DNA from: Limnanthes douglasii subsp. nivea
Lineage: Eukaryota > Streptophyta > Magnoliopsida > Brassicales > Limnanthaceae
Length of the DNA: 64,000 nt
Assembly: GCA_036936605.1 (NCBI GenBank)
Contig: JAUPFV010000003.1
Span: 100,573,278-100,637,277, forward strand
Direction of reading: 5' to 3'
Shown here: one piece after another, positions 21,159-32,600 of the stretch
Position numbering within the stretch: position 1 is the stretch's first letter
Layout of the letters: every line of letters begins with the position of its first letter
The notes under the pieces: generated by a model
The model's input: the letters and a program-made list of their open reading frames with translations, nothing else
What the model was told of the DNA's origin: nothing
The model's database searches: none
Translations under genes and position numbers: made by a program

Positions 21159-24081
21159 TCAGGGCTTATTCCCTTCGGATGTTCCTGCGTCATCTCCTTT
21201 CTTAGGGCCTTTGAGTTCAGCACTTGAACTCTCCCCAGTTCCTTCTTCCTCATCGGTGGTAGAATCGATTCCACTAGAGTAGTTCTTTTTATCACCATCA
21301 GCCAGTGTATGGAACGAGATGTCATCATACTCCACAGATTCCCACAAGGGACCAAGTGTCCTCTTCAGAAACTTTTCATGAAAGAGCAGTACCATGTCAG
21401 ACTTCACTTCAGCATACCTTTTCTCCAATGAACCTATCATCTCGTTGGTGTATTTGTCAATGCTGGCCCGAATTCTTTGTTCATGCTCCTTCTCCAAGTA
21501 TTCTTTCTCCTTGGTTTCCTTAGACATAGCCTCTTTAAGGGAAGTCTTTTCGCCAGACAGGGTCTCAATAGCGCTATCTTTGGTCTTCACATCTTCCTTT
21601 AGAGCGGAGAGATCCTTTTCCATACCAGAACACTTAGCTTGGAGCTCAGTGTTAGCATTCTCCGAAGTGGCCAACTTGGTTGACAAATCCTCTTTGTCAT
21701 TCCCCAATGCTTCAAGCTTTTTCTTTAATTCCTCTATGCTTTGATTAGCATTGAGAATGTTGGTTGACATAGACTCTTTCTCGGTATTGAGGGTATTGAT
21801 AAATGTGGACTGATTTTTTGCTTGCCTTTCCAAGTTAAGTACTGGTTGAATATGACCCAGAAGAGAATGAGCTACCACATCGTTCTCCCCGGAGACAATA
21901 TAGGACTTTTCAGTGTAAGTCACCATATTAGAAGAGCTTGAAGGACGGTAGGGGCTAGCAAAGTCATCTTTCTCAGAATCATTGAAATAAATATCAATGT
22001 CTTGGAAGGCGCTGATGTTTACTTCATCAATCTATCCTTCGGTACCTTCTCCAGATTGCAGTTCGGTGGGAATCTTCTCTGCTAAGGTGAGATCAGTTGG
22101 GTCTGCTGGAGGTAGAGGCTCCGAAGGGCGAAGGATTACTTCTTCCCCTAAGGTGACCTTTTTATTCTTAGCAGTCCTCTCGTCGATGCTTGCTCCCCTC
22201 TTTCGGTCCTTTTTAGGGGGCCTTGGTGGATTTTGCGATTCACCAGCCTCCTTAACAGTCTCATCTTCAAATACCTTGAGCAAGGTAGCATCGATCCCTC
22301 CTGGGTTCCCCAGATCGGTCTCTTCTGCAGCAACCCGGACTGTCTCTATTGCAGCCTTCTTTTTCTTTTCCTTTCTCTTCATCTTGCTAGGAGCTTTGGC
22401 TCTAGAGGGCAAGATCAGTTCACCATCTTTTTCCTCTGTTCGCTTAAGGATGATAGCTGGGGGAGGTGGTGTGGTTAATTCTTCCCATGTGAGATCTCTT
22501 CGGCCTGTGGTTTTCCACAAGTGAGATCTCACAAAAATTGCCAGAAGTAGAACAGTTGTGGAAAGCGTTCCCCCAACATTCTGCGGCCCACGCATCCAGC
22601 TTGGCACATGTAGTGTGCCCCTCCTCCAGATATCCGGTATACTCCTTCAGTAGTACTAAAAATGAAGTAATAAATGATTCAGAAGTGTAAAGTGAAAATG
22701 AGAAAATGAAAAATAAGATTGAAGAACTTACTTGTACTCTTCCACCTACTAGTGAGCATGATAGGGTTAGTCTGGGCTTTGATCTTTCTCCCATTCTTCC
22801 ATGACCCACTAATGAATAAGAATTGAGTTTTCTAATTCTTCTCCGACTCCAACATATCATTTACCACTTTGAAATCGTCTCTCATATTATGTTGATTTTT
22901 GCACAGGCTTGCCACAACGGCAAACTGCTCCATAAGGAGAGGGATTCCAGACAGCCTCGATGCCATTATGCAGGCAAGGAGGGAGTACCAAGCGTTTGGG
23001 CTTAACTGGCTTGGGCAAAGCTTAATCAGGTGAAAATACCTGACGATCTCTGGGTCTAAGGGGAATCTGGGCCCCCAGTTGAATAGCTCAGTGTAGATGA
23101 TAATTTCATTAAGTTTGCAATCCACTGGGGTCTCCGGAGTGACAGGATTCATCACCTTCAATGACTCTCGGATCCTCCACTTAGTCTGGATCTGGCCCAG
23201 TTCGTCAGTATGAGTATAAACGTAGTTGATGTTCTGCATGGTCAACAAATACTTCACGTTGACCTTCTGGAAACAAGGTCCCACCTTGCTCTCCAAGCAC
23301 TCCGAAAGATCCGGATGAGCCACTCCAACCTTCACTTTGCCTTTCATTTTTCTGTTAGAGGCAACATCCCCAATTTTCCCTGAGGATTTTATTTCAAATG
23401 GGGCCTCTTTGATACTATCCTCCATCAGTATGGAAGGTTTAGCAGTTGTTGTGGATGGAATGATGTTAGCTTCTGACTCCATGGTCGGCCCGGATGGTTG
23501 AGCACTAGTTTTTTCCAGAAGCCTGGTGTCCGGTTGGGGCTCAGTTCCGGAGGATATCGTTTGAAAAGTTGCTTTAGTTGCCTCCGATCCAGAGGGCTTA
23601 TCTCTTGGGGATTTTATAGATATCTCCGATCCGGAGGCTTTATCTTTGGATGCTGATTTAGAGGTCTCCAGTTTGGAGGGCTTTGATTGTGAGACAGTTT
23701 CTTGGGTTTTCACCAAGCGAGTTGTCCAGCGCATATTCGATTTCTCTAGGGATTTTTCAATATCAGATCCCATTGCTATGAAATGGGAGGGTTTTCTAAC
23801 GCTCGATACGGCTTTTTCTTGGGTAGTAGAAGGTTGGGACTCCTGAACAGAGGAGCCTGATGGGATCAGAGAAAGTTTAGGTTTAAACAACCGTTTGGGT
23901 GTTGGATTTCTAGTAGAAGATGATCCTTGATCAGCTTCTTGGGATGGTTTCTCAGATTTGTCACCTGGGGAGACTGGGAGCCCAGCAGCAATGCGCCTCT
24001 CTCGTTCAACTTTCTTTGTCTTCTCTAATTTGACAGATTCAACCAGCCGCCTTTTACTAGAGTGTTTCTAGATGTGAATAT
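21159..24081 (-). pseudogene. Element C antisense extra ORF (aORF)
   Basis: The best-preserved aORF N-terminal half. From the 5' end it has IFTSRNTLVKGGWLNLS (the expected ATG is ATA at 24081), then a Ser/Lys-rich region. The Transposase_28-like domain follows at about 22830-23330 (KLNEIIIYTELFNWGPRFPL, LIKLCPSQLSPNAWYSLLA). An intron lies at roughly 22656-22733. The second exon holds YLEEGHTTCAKLDAWAAE and LTWEELTTPPP, and a long coiled coil (21400-21900) leads to an acidic tail. Frames are broken at about 24040, 22835, 22600 and 21930. Confidence 0.75.
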
Positions 24082-24498
24082 AAAACTAACCAAGAACAAT
24101 TTTGAAAGTAAGGGTGAAAGCTCTGTAATTTTTTTTTGTAGAGTAATGAAGATAATGAAACAGTGAAAGAAAATGGTTTATATATTAGTGGAAAAAAAGC
24201 AATTGATACCAAGGAGAAGACGAAGAGATTCGAGAAATGATTGAAGACGACGCTGATGTGGGAAATATTAAATGCAGATGTTACTTTTTAGGTTTAGTGG
24301 GAGCGCCGATCTAGGTAAAAAATGACTGGTAGGTCGAATCAGAATGCGACACGTGTCCCACGATCCAAAGAAAAACTCTTAGAATTCTGAGAAGAAATCA
24401 GTTCGGACAAACCTCGAACCAGACACACGAAGGGGTCGGAAAATATCGTTACTGACTAAGTGAATTTTTTAGTCGTGCCAGAGATTTTTGACAAAGCC
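24082..24498. other. Element C region between aORF and polypurine tract
   Basis: No gene seen. It would contain the aORF promoter: minus-strand TATATAAACC near 24175-24185 is a possible TATA box about 95 bp upstream of the lost start. Confidence 0.4.
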
Positions 24499-24513
24499 TA
24501 AAAAAGGGGCTAC
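24499..24513 (+). other. Element C polypurine tract
   Basis: TAAAAAAGGGGCTAC directly precedes the 3' LTR; identical to the tract of element D at 53901-53915. Confidence 0.8.
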
Positions 24514-24893
24514 TAATGACTCTAGATAAATCCATCACTGCTTACTAAGATTTCCGGACAAGGGTAATTCGGACATAAACTGCCCACTGAACTATCCGGA
24601 CATGACAAAAGTATAAAATAATTAAACACCTTTTGACTAAGCTAGATGCTAATCAGCTTAATAAGTAAATAGCTCCTTTAAATTGACCCGGTTTCATGGT
24701 TTGACCCGGAAGCCCATGGGTCCATAATTAAGGGTATAAAAACCCCAACTACTTTCATTAATAAGGGTAATGAACATTTAATACAACCAGGCAACTTAAA
24801 TCTCTCACTACAAAACACCGAAACATTTAATACTCCAAAAATATTTCCAAAACACTTGACAAAATTACCCTCAACGTAAAATAAACCACACCA
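24514..24893 (+). repeat. Element C 3' LTR
   Basis: 380 bp, homologous to the LTRs of A and D. It starts TAATGACTC (ancestral TGATGAGTC) and ends AAACCACACCA. It includes a GGTATAAAAACC TATA box. Confidence 0.85.
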
Positions 24894-26540
24894 ATATTAT
24901 GGCACCAATTTGGATTCTTTAATGGATAAAGCTCAATCCGTCTTTGTATCAAGATGATTGATGACGAACAACATTTACCTTATCGGTAATGGAATGCATT
25001 ACGACTTTGATCAATAAAATCATTCATGGATTCTCTAAAGGATAAAAGGGTTGCGACAAGGTGATCGTATTTCTCCTTATATCTTTATCTTTTTATATGG
25101 TATTTATCTATACTTTTTAAAACAGATACTCAAAATCCATCTTTCAAGTTTAATAAAAACTATGATAGTCTCAAAATTATGCATATTGCCTTACATACAT
25201 CGTATACTAAAACTGGGTCACATACTTGAAGAAGACTTGCTCATATAAAACATATAGTGGAACCTAACATAAGATGGAATTTTTCAAAATGAGATATTGA
25301 TTTTTGTCTCAAAAATTGGTATGATCATTCCCCTTTTATTATATTGAATGATAATTTGGATAACTCTTGGTATATGCACCAGAAGGTCAAAGATTTTTGG
25401 AAGAATAACTCTTGGGATATTGATGGAGTGAAAGTTTTCCTCATTCAAGACATCATAGAAAAGATTCAAAAGACTTTCATTAATATTAAAAATGAAGACT
25501 CTATTAGCTGGAACCTATATTTTGACTCTAATTTCAGCACAAAACATACCTGAAATCATATCCGAAGCAACCATAACATATCAAAGCTGTTTGGTAACCT
25601 ATGGAACTCGATAACTCCCAAAAATTTCTTATTTCTAGCTTGGAAACTACTGTATAATTATATTCTTATGGACATTATATTACAAAAAGACATATGGTTA
25701 TTGTTTCAAAATATCAATTTTTCTATAACACTGAATCACACAAGCATATTTTCATTGAATGCGAAATTGCTTGGATTATTTGGTGTTACCATGTTGATCT
25801 TTTTAATATTAAAATAGCCAAGTACATAACCATTGCTCACATGCTGAGAGTATGGTTTTGGTCTTCTACTTATGTGGTTTATGTCAGATCAATCATTCCA
25901 ACTATTATCCTATGGGTGATTTGGAAAGCTTGAAACAATGTGAAATTTAATGCTAAGATTAAAAATTCCGACTATGCTATCAATTATATAAACTATATAA
26001 TGTTCTGTATAGATCAATCAAATAATCTGAGGTCAAAGCATTAAAAGATTGATTTTAAAGCAGTGAAAGATATGCAATGTACAAACTTCATATCTAAAAA
26101 AGAAAACTAGTTTCTATAAATGGAATCTCCTGGGCCATGGTTTATTAAAGTTAAATACAGACGCTTCTTGCCAGATTAATGGAGACTCTGGAGGTGGTAT
26201 TATCTTAAAAGATCATTTGAGCAAAATCATTCTTGGCTCTATTAATCTTTATGGAAAACTAACTCCGATTATGGTTGAAACAAGAGCATTGTTGGATGGC
26301 TCAGTAATATGCAATAAATAACATATGATCCAAAGTTGAGATCAAAACTGATTATATGACTTTAGTGAATCTCTTATCAAATGGTAAATATCATAATATC
26401 TTAAACTTATTATGCAATGTTACAAAAATTTAATATCATCGACTATGTTTATTTCTCATATTTCCAGGGTCCAAAATCAAGTTGCTCACTAGCTTGCTAA
26501 GTGGACCATGAAATGAAAAATGAATTTAAAAATTACCAAG
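24894..26540 (+). mobile_element. Decayed LINE (L1-like), 3' half
   Basis: Short pieces in all three frames spell out a plant non-LTR element in the right order. RT begins exactly at the LTR of C (KAQSVFVS near 24930) and includes KGLRQGDRISPYIF at about 25046-25090. A zf-RVT region follows (TESHKHIFIECEIAWIIW, 25730-25790), then an RNase H domain (LNTDASCQINGDSGGGIILK, about 26150-26210). No frame longer than 80 codons survives. Because the RT starts at the C boundary, C probably inserted into this LINE, with the 5' half off the left side. Confidence 0.78.
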
Positions 26541-29360
26541 CTCCAAATCAGTTGAAAACTATAACTATATTAGAAATTCTGAACGTAGGTTATTTAAATC
26601 TTGAAAATTAATTTTTGGTCATGATTAAGTGTGTTTATCTTAAGCGTAAAACATGTTAAGCTCTGTTAAGATCTCTAGCTCTGTTTTAGGTTCAAATGAT
26701 TATATTTTCTCGCTTTATTCGGTTAGAATCTTGCTTGTATACTAATCTGGCAGCAAGCTTTGCTTGGCATCATCCAGAATTTCAATGTAGATCTTGCAGA
26801 TAATTGGAAATTTTACAGGCTTTAGAGATAAAATACTTGTAGTGAGCTTCTGAAGATTCTCAAGTCGTGTTATCGAGATTCTGGGATGTCTTACACCATT
26901 GAATTTTCCTGATTTCTTCTTATAAATATTCTTTTTATTATGCTTTCCTAAATATCCATCGCTAGCTTAAGCATAAAGTCGCGTGTTACATGTTGAGTTA
27001 TGCTCTCTCGAAGAAGGTGGAAGGAAATGAATTTCATTTTTAAATCTGACACCCATCTTTTCGCCCCATCTTATATTCTACTAGGCTTTTGTAATTGATA
27101 GCTATTGTGAATTCTATTAAGTTCGCTATTTTTGGGCCTTTATTATTAAATAAGAGAAGTTGAATTTAAATAATAGTTATATGTTAACTATAAAAACGTA
27201 AAATATAGTTAATATATATGTTAAGTATGGATATTTGACTCAAAAAAAAATCATGTAAGCATTTTACTTCTTATATTTATTTATTATTTATTATTTTATG
27301 GCTTTTTTCATTTTGTTATTTTTTTTATTGTTACTATTCGTTAACAATTTGTTAAAATATTTTTTTTAATAAAAATAACAATAATTTTTAATATATAGTT
27401 TTTAAAAGATATTCAAAATAATAAAATATAACAAATTCAATTATATATTAAAGAGATATTTAAAATATACATGTACATAAAATCAAGAAATGTTATATAA
27501 AAAATATTTTTGAAAAATAGATTAAAATAAAATCATTTTTATATATGAAATATATAAAATAAAATAAAAATTATATAAACATAATTTATAGTATAAATGA
27601 ATTTTCTCTGTTAGCCTCTCTTAATCCCATTTCATTTTTTCCGGATTTACTCACTACTAGTTTTGAGGTCGCACGCTAAAACTTGACAATAGCCTATATT
27701 GTTTTCTTTTGCAAATTTTTGAAATCTTTGTAGCTGTGATCCATATGACCTACTGATGTTGGCATATATATATATATATAAAAGCATCGTTAGAATGAGA
27801 AAATGTGAGGAGATCGATCTCTGCTTTAAGCATTTTTAGAACGAGGCAAAGTGAGTAGTTCGATCTCTATTTGGAAATCAAGATTCAAATCGTCAACTAG
27901 AATAACAATGATCGGAGTGTCACACTTTTCACTTTGGGGATTAATGAGATGGATTTCCTCTCAATTTTGCAATAGTATTTGTGGGATTCAATCCCAAGTT
28001 TTTAAATTTTATTTATTTTGGGCATTTGAGTTTAAACCAATATATTAATATATTAGATTGTTTGTCTTAAAAAAAGGGAAATTGCATCTAAATTACATAC
28101 TCAATTATTATACTTCCATCTAATACCCAACTTCCCTTTTATTGCTACTTAATACCCATCTCATCTATATAACTCACACTCAATACCTAATTCTTTAAAA
28201 ATACCTCAAATACACACACTTCATCACTAGTCGCCACGTAACAACTTCTAATTCTTAAACACAAATTTATCTTTCTTACTTTTTTCTTTTATTTTTTAAA
28301 AGGTCATATATTTCAAACCGGAGTTTGAAAAAAATATATGAAAGTATCATCGCTTTTGATTTTTTGAAATGAACAAAACTAGATCCATTGATGATATTTT
28401 TTGATTTTTTTAAAATAAAAATTCACTAGTAAAATGCGAGTTCTTTGAAAATTAAACATGAGAGTTCTTTGAAAATCAATCATGCGCGTTCTTTGAAAAA
28501 TCAAAGATGAGAGTTCATTGAAAAATCTATCATGTGAGTCTTTGAAAAAATAGAATCTTTGAAAAATTAACAATGCTATTTTGTTTGAAAAATCAACCAT
28601 GCAAGTTCTTTGAATAATTAAACATGCGAGTATTTGAAAAATCAATCACGCGAGTTCTTTGAAAAATCAATAATGGGAGTTATTTGAAAAATCAATTATG
28701 AGAGTTATTTGAAAAAATCAAGTATGAGAGTTCTTTCAAAAATCAATCATAAGAGTTATTTGAAAAATCAATTATGAGAGTTATTTGAAAAAATCAATTA
28801 TGAGAGTTCTTTCAAAAATCAATCATGCGAGTTCTTTGAACAACAAATATTTTTTTAAAAAAATATCATTAATGGATCTACATTTATTCTTCTTTAGAAA
28901 AAGAAATCCGATTGTACTCTCAGATTTTTTTCTTTTCAGAACTACGGTTTGAAAGATACAAAATTTTGAAAATAATAAAAAAACATATATATATATATAT
29001 ATCTATATATATATAAAGAGAGTATCTATGATATTTTTGTTTCGGATAGTAGTCGGTAATAAAGAAGTTAAGTGAATATATATTGATATTTTTTTCTAAA
29101 AAATAATATAAATGATTTTTTTAATTAAAAAAAGTTGAAAACCATTTTAATATATATTAACTAACAAATGTTAAACAAATACAAAAATAAAATCAATTAT
29201 TTTATGATTTTTTTTAATATATTATATTTTTAATATATTTTTTAATATATTTTTATGTTAAACAAATACAAAAATAAAATTTTCCTGTATTGTTTATCAA
29301 TTATTATTTAAAAATATATCTTGAAAAATATATAAAAATATATGCAAATATATTATAAAA
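26541..29360. other. AT-rich gene-free interval
   Basis: No supported gene. Contents: long A/T runs, (TA)n microsatellites at about 27764-27780 and 28984-29017, and the minisatellite at 28426-28850. The small ORFs here are short and of low complexity. Confidence 0.65.
28426..28850. repeat. 24-26 bp minisatellite
   Basis: About 16 imperfect tandem units of the type ATGAGAGTTCTTTGAAAAAT plus CAATC, with substitutions and small indels. The minus-strand ORF here is only this repeat translated (repeating IFQRT). Confidence 0.85.
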
Positions 29361-29628
29361 AAAAGAAGGTAAATGTAGTTTCTGTGTTTTAGGCGTTCAC
29401 TAAATTAAAAGCAACCACACGGTAGATGTTCTCAACTTTATAGGAAATTGGAGGCCAAACAAGGTCTTGCCTGTTTTCAGATATATCCAAATAGTATAAT
29501 AGATCCGACCCGGATTCCTCCCCATAAACACACCGAGAGCTCAATAGAAGACACCGTTCAAAAATCTTTGTCCCCTCTACAAGCAAAGAAAGCAGACGTC
29601 TTTCGATTCTCAAACTCTTCTATCAACC
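29361..29628 (+). promoter_or_regulatory. Promoter and 5' leader region of UBP6
   Basis: The sequence changes from AT-only to mixed composition at about 29380, as expected for a leader. CCAAATAGTATAATAG near 29487 is a weak TATA-like candidate. The exact start of transcription is not visible. Confidence 0.4.
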
Positions 29629-32600
29629 ATGCTTTCAGGTTCTGGGTTCTTTATCTCCCTCATCGATTGCTGATTATTGTGATTTTTCACGCGCTTTTAA
29701 AATCCTTTGCTATTGATCTAATGAATGCTATGGCTCGATTTTTATAAATCTTTTGAATTTCGTTACTGGGTTTTACGAACTTAGTGGGGTTTTGCTTTAT
29801 CTATTGAGATAGGAGATCTTTAACTTGATTCCAGTTTATGTAGATAGTATGGCGACGACTCCGTTTTATTCTGGTCATTTGATTTATTATGTGCAAGTAT
29901 GAGGTTTTTCTAGCTGTTTTTGAGATAGTTAGCGAATTGATATTGGGATAGCTTCAGGTAGTAAATGTATGTATTGAATGATTGTATGCTAGAAATAAGT
30001 TCAATTTATCGAATATCTATTGCCAATGAGTAACATAAGTAACCAAGTAGTCCCTTTAGACCTAGAAAATTTGGGAACTACTTGAAATATGAGTGTTAGT
30101 TCAGAAAAATCCACTTACATAGGTCCGATTTGGAGTTTAGTGTTAACCCGTGTACTTCTTTTAAATGGCCAAAAGGCTTTGGGGGATCTCGTAAACTAAC
30201 TTTGATCTCCGGGCTGTACTTTTATTCCTAAGTTGATATGGCATTGTACTTCATTTATTTGTTTGAAGTTAGGATAGTGTTTAATGAAATGAACTGAAGT
30301 TATCTACTGTTCTTAGTTGATATAAACTATGTTCTGATAATATGTTGTAGTGAGCGTGAAGTGGCAAAAAAAGGTGTTTCCAGATGTTGAAGTCGACACA
30401 AGCCAACCCCCTTTAGTTTTCAAATGTCAGCTATACGACTTGACTGGAGTACCGCCAGAAAGACAAAAGATAGTGATTAAGGGCTCTATTCTCAAGGTAT
30501 TTTTCTTTTTAACAGCACCAGACTGGTGATATACTTCGCCATTAGCTTCTGAATGTTACTTTTAAAGTCCCTATTAAGGCTTTGTTTTATAAACAATACA
30601 GGATGATGCAGAATGGTCTACTCTAGGAGTGAAATCGGTAAATGTTCTCAACAACTCATGTGCTTCGATTCTCATACTTTGTTTGTGCATTGTCTGTTCA
30701 AAGGTGATTTTTAATTATTTTTCTTCTCTTCATTTTCTTGCCTCTTTCCAGGGGCAAAAGTTGATGATGATGGGGACTGCGGATGAGATTGTAAAAGCCC
30801 CAGAAAAGGGCCCTATTTTTATGGAGGATCTTCCAGAAGAAGAACAAGTTGTTAATCTGGTAATATTTCTATAATGGGAAGGGACACATTACTTTTGGAA
30901 CAGTTTGGAAAACCTTCTTATGCGGCTTATAGCTTTGCTTCTTTATGGCCAAATATTCAGGATACCGAGGGATATTGATTTTGACTTTAGTTTGTTGCTC
31001 TGAATCCTCTTATCTATCTTTAGACCATGAAATTATGTGCGTCTGCGGCTCTGCCCACCCTTGTGACATCATTAATCGGCTCTGTTCTCACTGATGTAGT
31101 GACAAATGTGACATGTAGAAAAAAATAAGAGAAGAGAAGAATGGGCATGCGAAAAATGACACGTTCTACCTAAATGATACTTTCTTATCCATTTTATTTA
31201 TAAGATAGCATTTTTGAATCAAATGGGAAGAAGTTAATTGAGACATTTAGTAATTTGCTTTTAGAATTATTATTACTTATAGATACACATCTTAAGACAC
31301 ATACCATTATTCTTTATACTGCATCTAAGTTTGAGAGACATCTTTTTTTCATTGATTTTCAATTTATTTATTTGCCTTCCAATAAAAGACTCTGAATCAA
31401 CATCATTGTGCTCCCAGGGTCATAGCGCTGGCCTATTTAACCTTGGAAACACTTGTTATATGAACTCCACTGTCCAGTGCTTGCATTCAGTTCCAGAGTT
31501 GAAGTCTGCTTTATCGAAGTGAGTTTATTCTCTCTTTTCGGTTTTAAAGGATTGGCATGATTTTCATATAGGTCAGTTATGGTGCTAAACATTTTGATTT
31601 ATGTAGGTACTCTCCTTCAGGAAGTAATGAAGTAGATCAGACTTCTCACATGTTGACTGTTGCAACACGTGATTTATTTAACGAGCTCGATAAAAGTGTC
31701 AAGTCTGTGGCTCCTATGCAATTCTGGACGGTTTGCTTTTTTTCCTTTTACATAACCTTCTTCCCTTTGGTTGTTTCCTCCTCGTAAAACTCTTACAATT
31801 TAAGGGAAGAGATTTTTGACTGCTCATGTCCTCTTTAAGTTATACGCCACCGTGCTAAGAACATGAGAGGTGTTTAGGCTTCCATCCTTCCCTCTAGCTA
31901 CTTTTATTAGTTATATAGCAAAATGCCTTATGATGCATCATTTTATAATCCTGCCTAACCATTTGCTCTGATTCATTACATTTTGATTTTGAGTATAATC
32001 TCTCTTTGTATATACAGGTGTTGCGAAAAAAGTATCCTCAGTTCAGTCAATTGCATAATGGTATACATATGCAACAGGTTTGTCAATTATCCTTCATTCA
32101 ATTGTAAGAAGTGCTACTTCCATCTTTCTGTTAATAAATATATACTCTTCTCAAATGCTCAACAGGACGCTGAAGAATGTTGGACACAAATTCTTTACAC
32201 CCTTTCTCAATCCTTGAAATCACCAAGTTCCAGGTGGTTCTCTTTTTCTTATAGACTTGGATCAAGTCAATACCTATTTATATGCTTGGTTTACTACAAC
32301 ATGCCACTAGAGATTTGAATTCTTAAATATTTATTTTCAAACCATTTTTAACTTTGTTATAATAACTACATTTTTAGGTATACTCTTTGTGTATGTGCTA
32401 CAATTCTGTATATGCTTAATTCAATTTCCTCTCAAGCTTTATTTTCTAAGGAGCAGTTCGGCTGAACATATTTAATAGTACTTCTAGATTTACATGTTGT
32501 TTCTTTGACTTTTTAACTGTTTATTAGCTATTTATGATCATTCTTTTTGCAGTGATGGTTTGGATACAATGAAGGCTCTTTTTGGTATCGATCTCGTAAG

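Larger units (their letters stand above)
18861..24893 (+). mobile_element. Ty3/gypsy element C, 3' part (split by A)
   Basis: Plus-strand element of the same family as A and D. In the window it starts abruptly just upstream of its archaeal RNase H, at the LTR end of A. It then has integrase, the spacer with the conserved block, an opposite-strand aORF, polypurine tract and 3' LTR. The 5' LTR, gag, protease and RT should lie left of element A, outside the window, if A inserted into C. Its own right boundary falls inside a LINE. Confidence 0.82.

Noticed and set aside
25051..25933. Separate small plant genes in the LINE region
   Set aside because: The pieces follow the order RT, zf-RVT, RNase H of an L1-like element and are full of stops.
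28379..28645. Minus-strand ORF of 88 codons
   Set aside because: It is the minisatellite read in one frame (repeating IFQRT); no gene-like composition.
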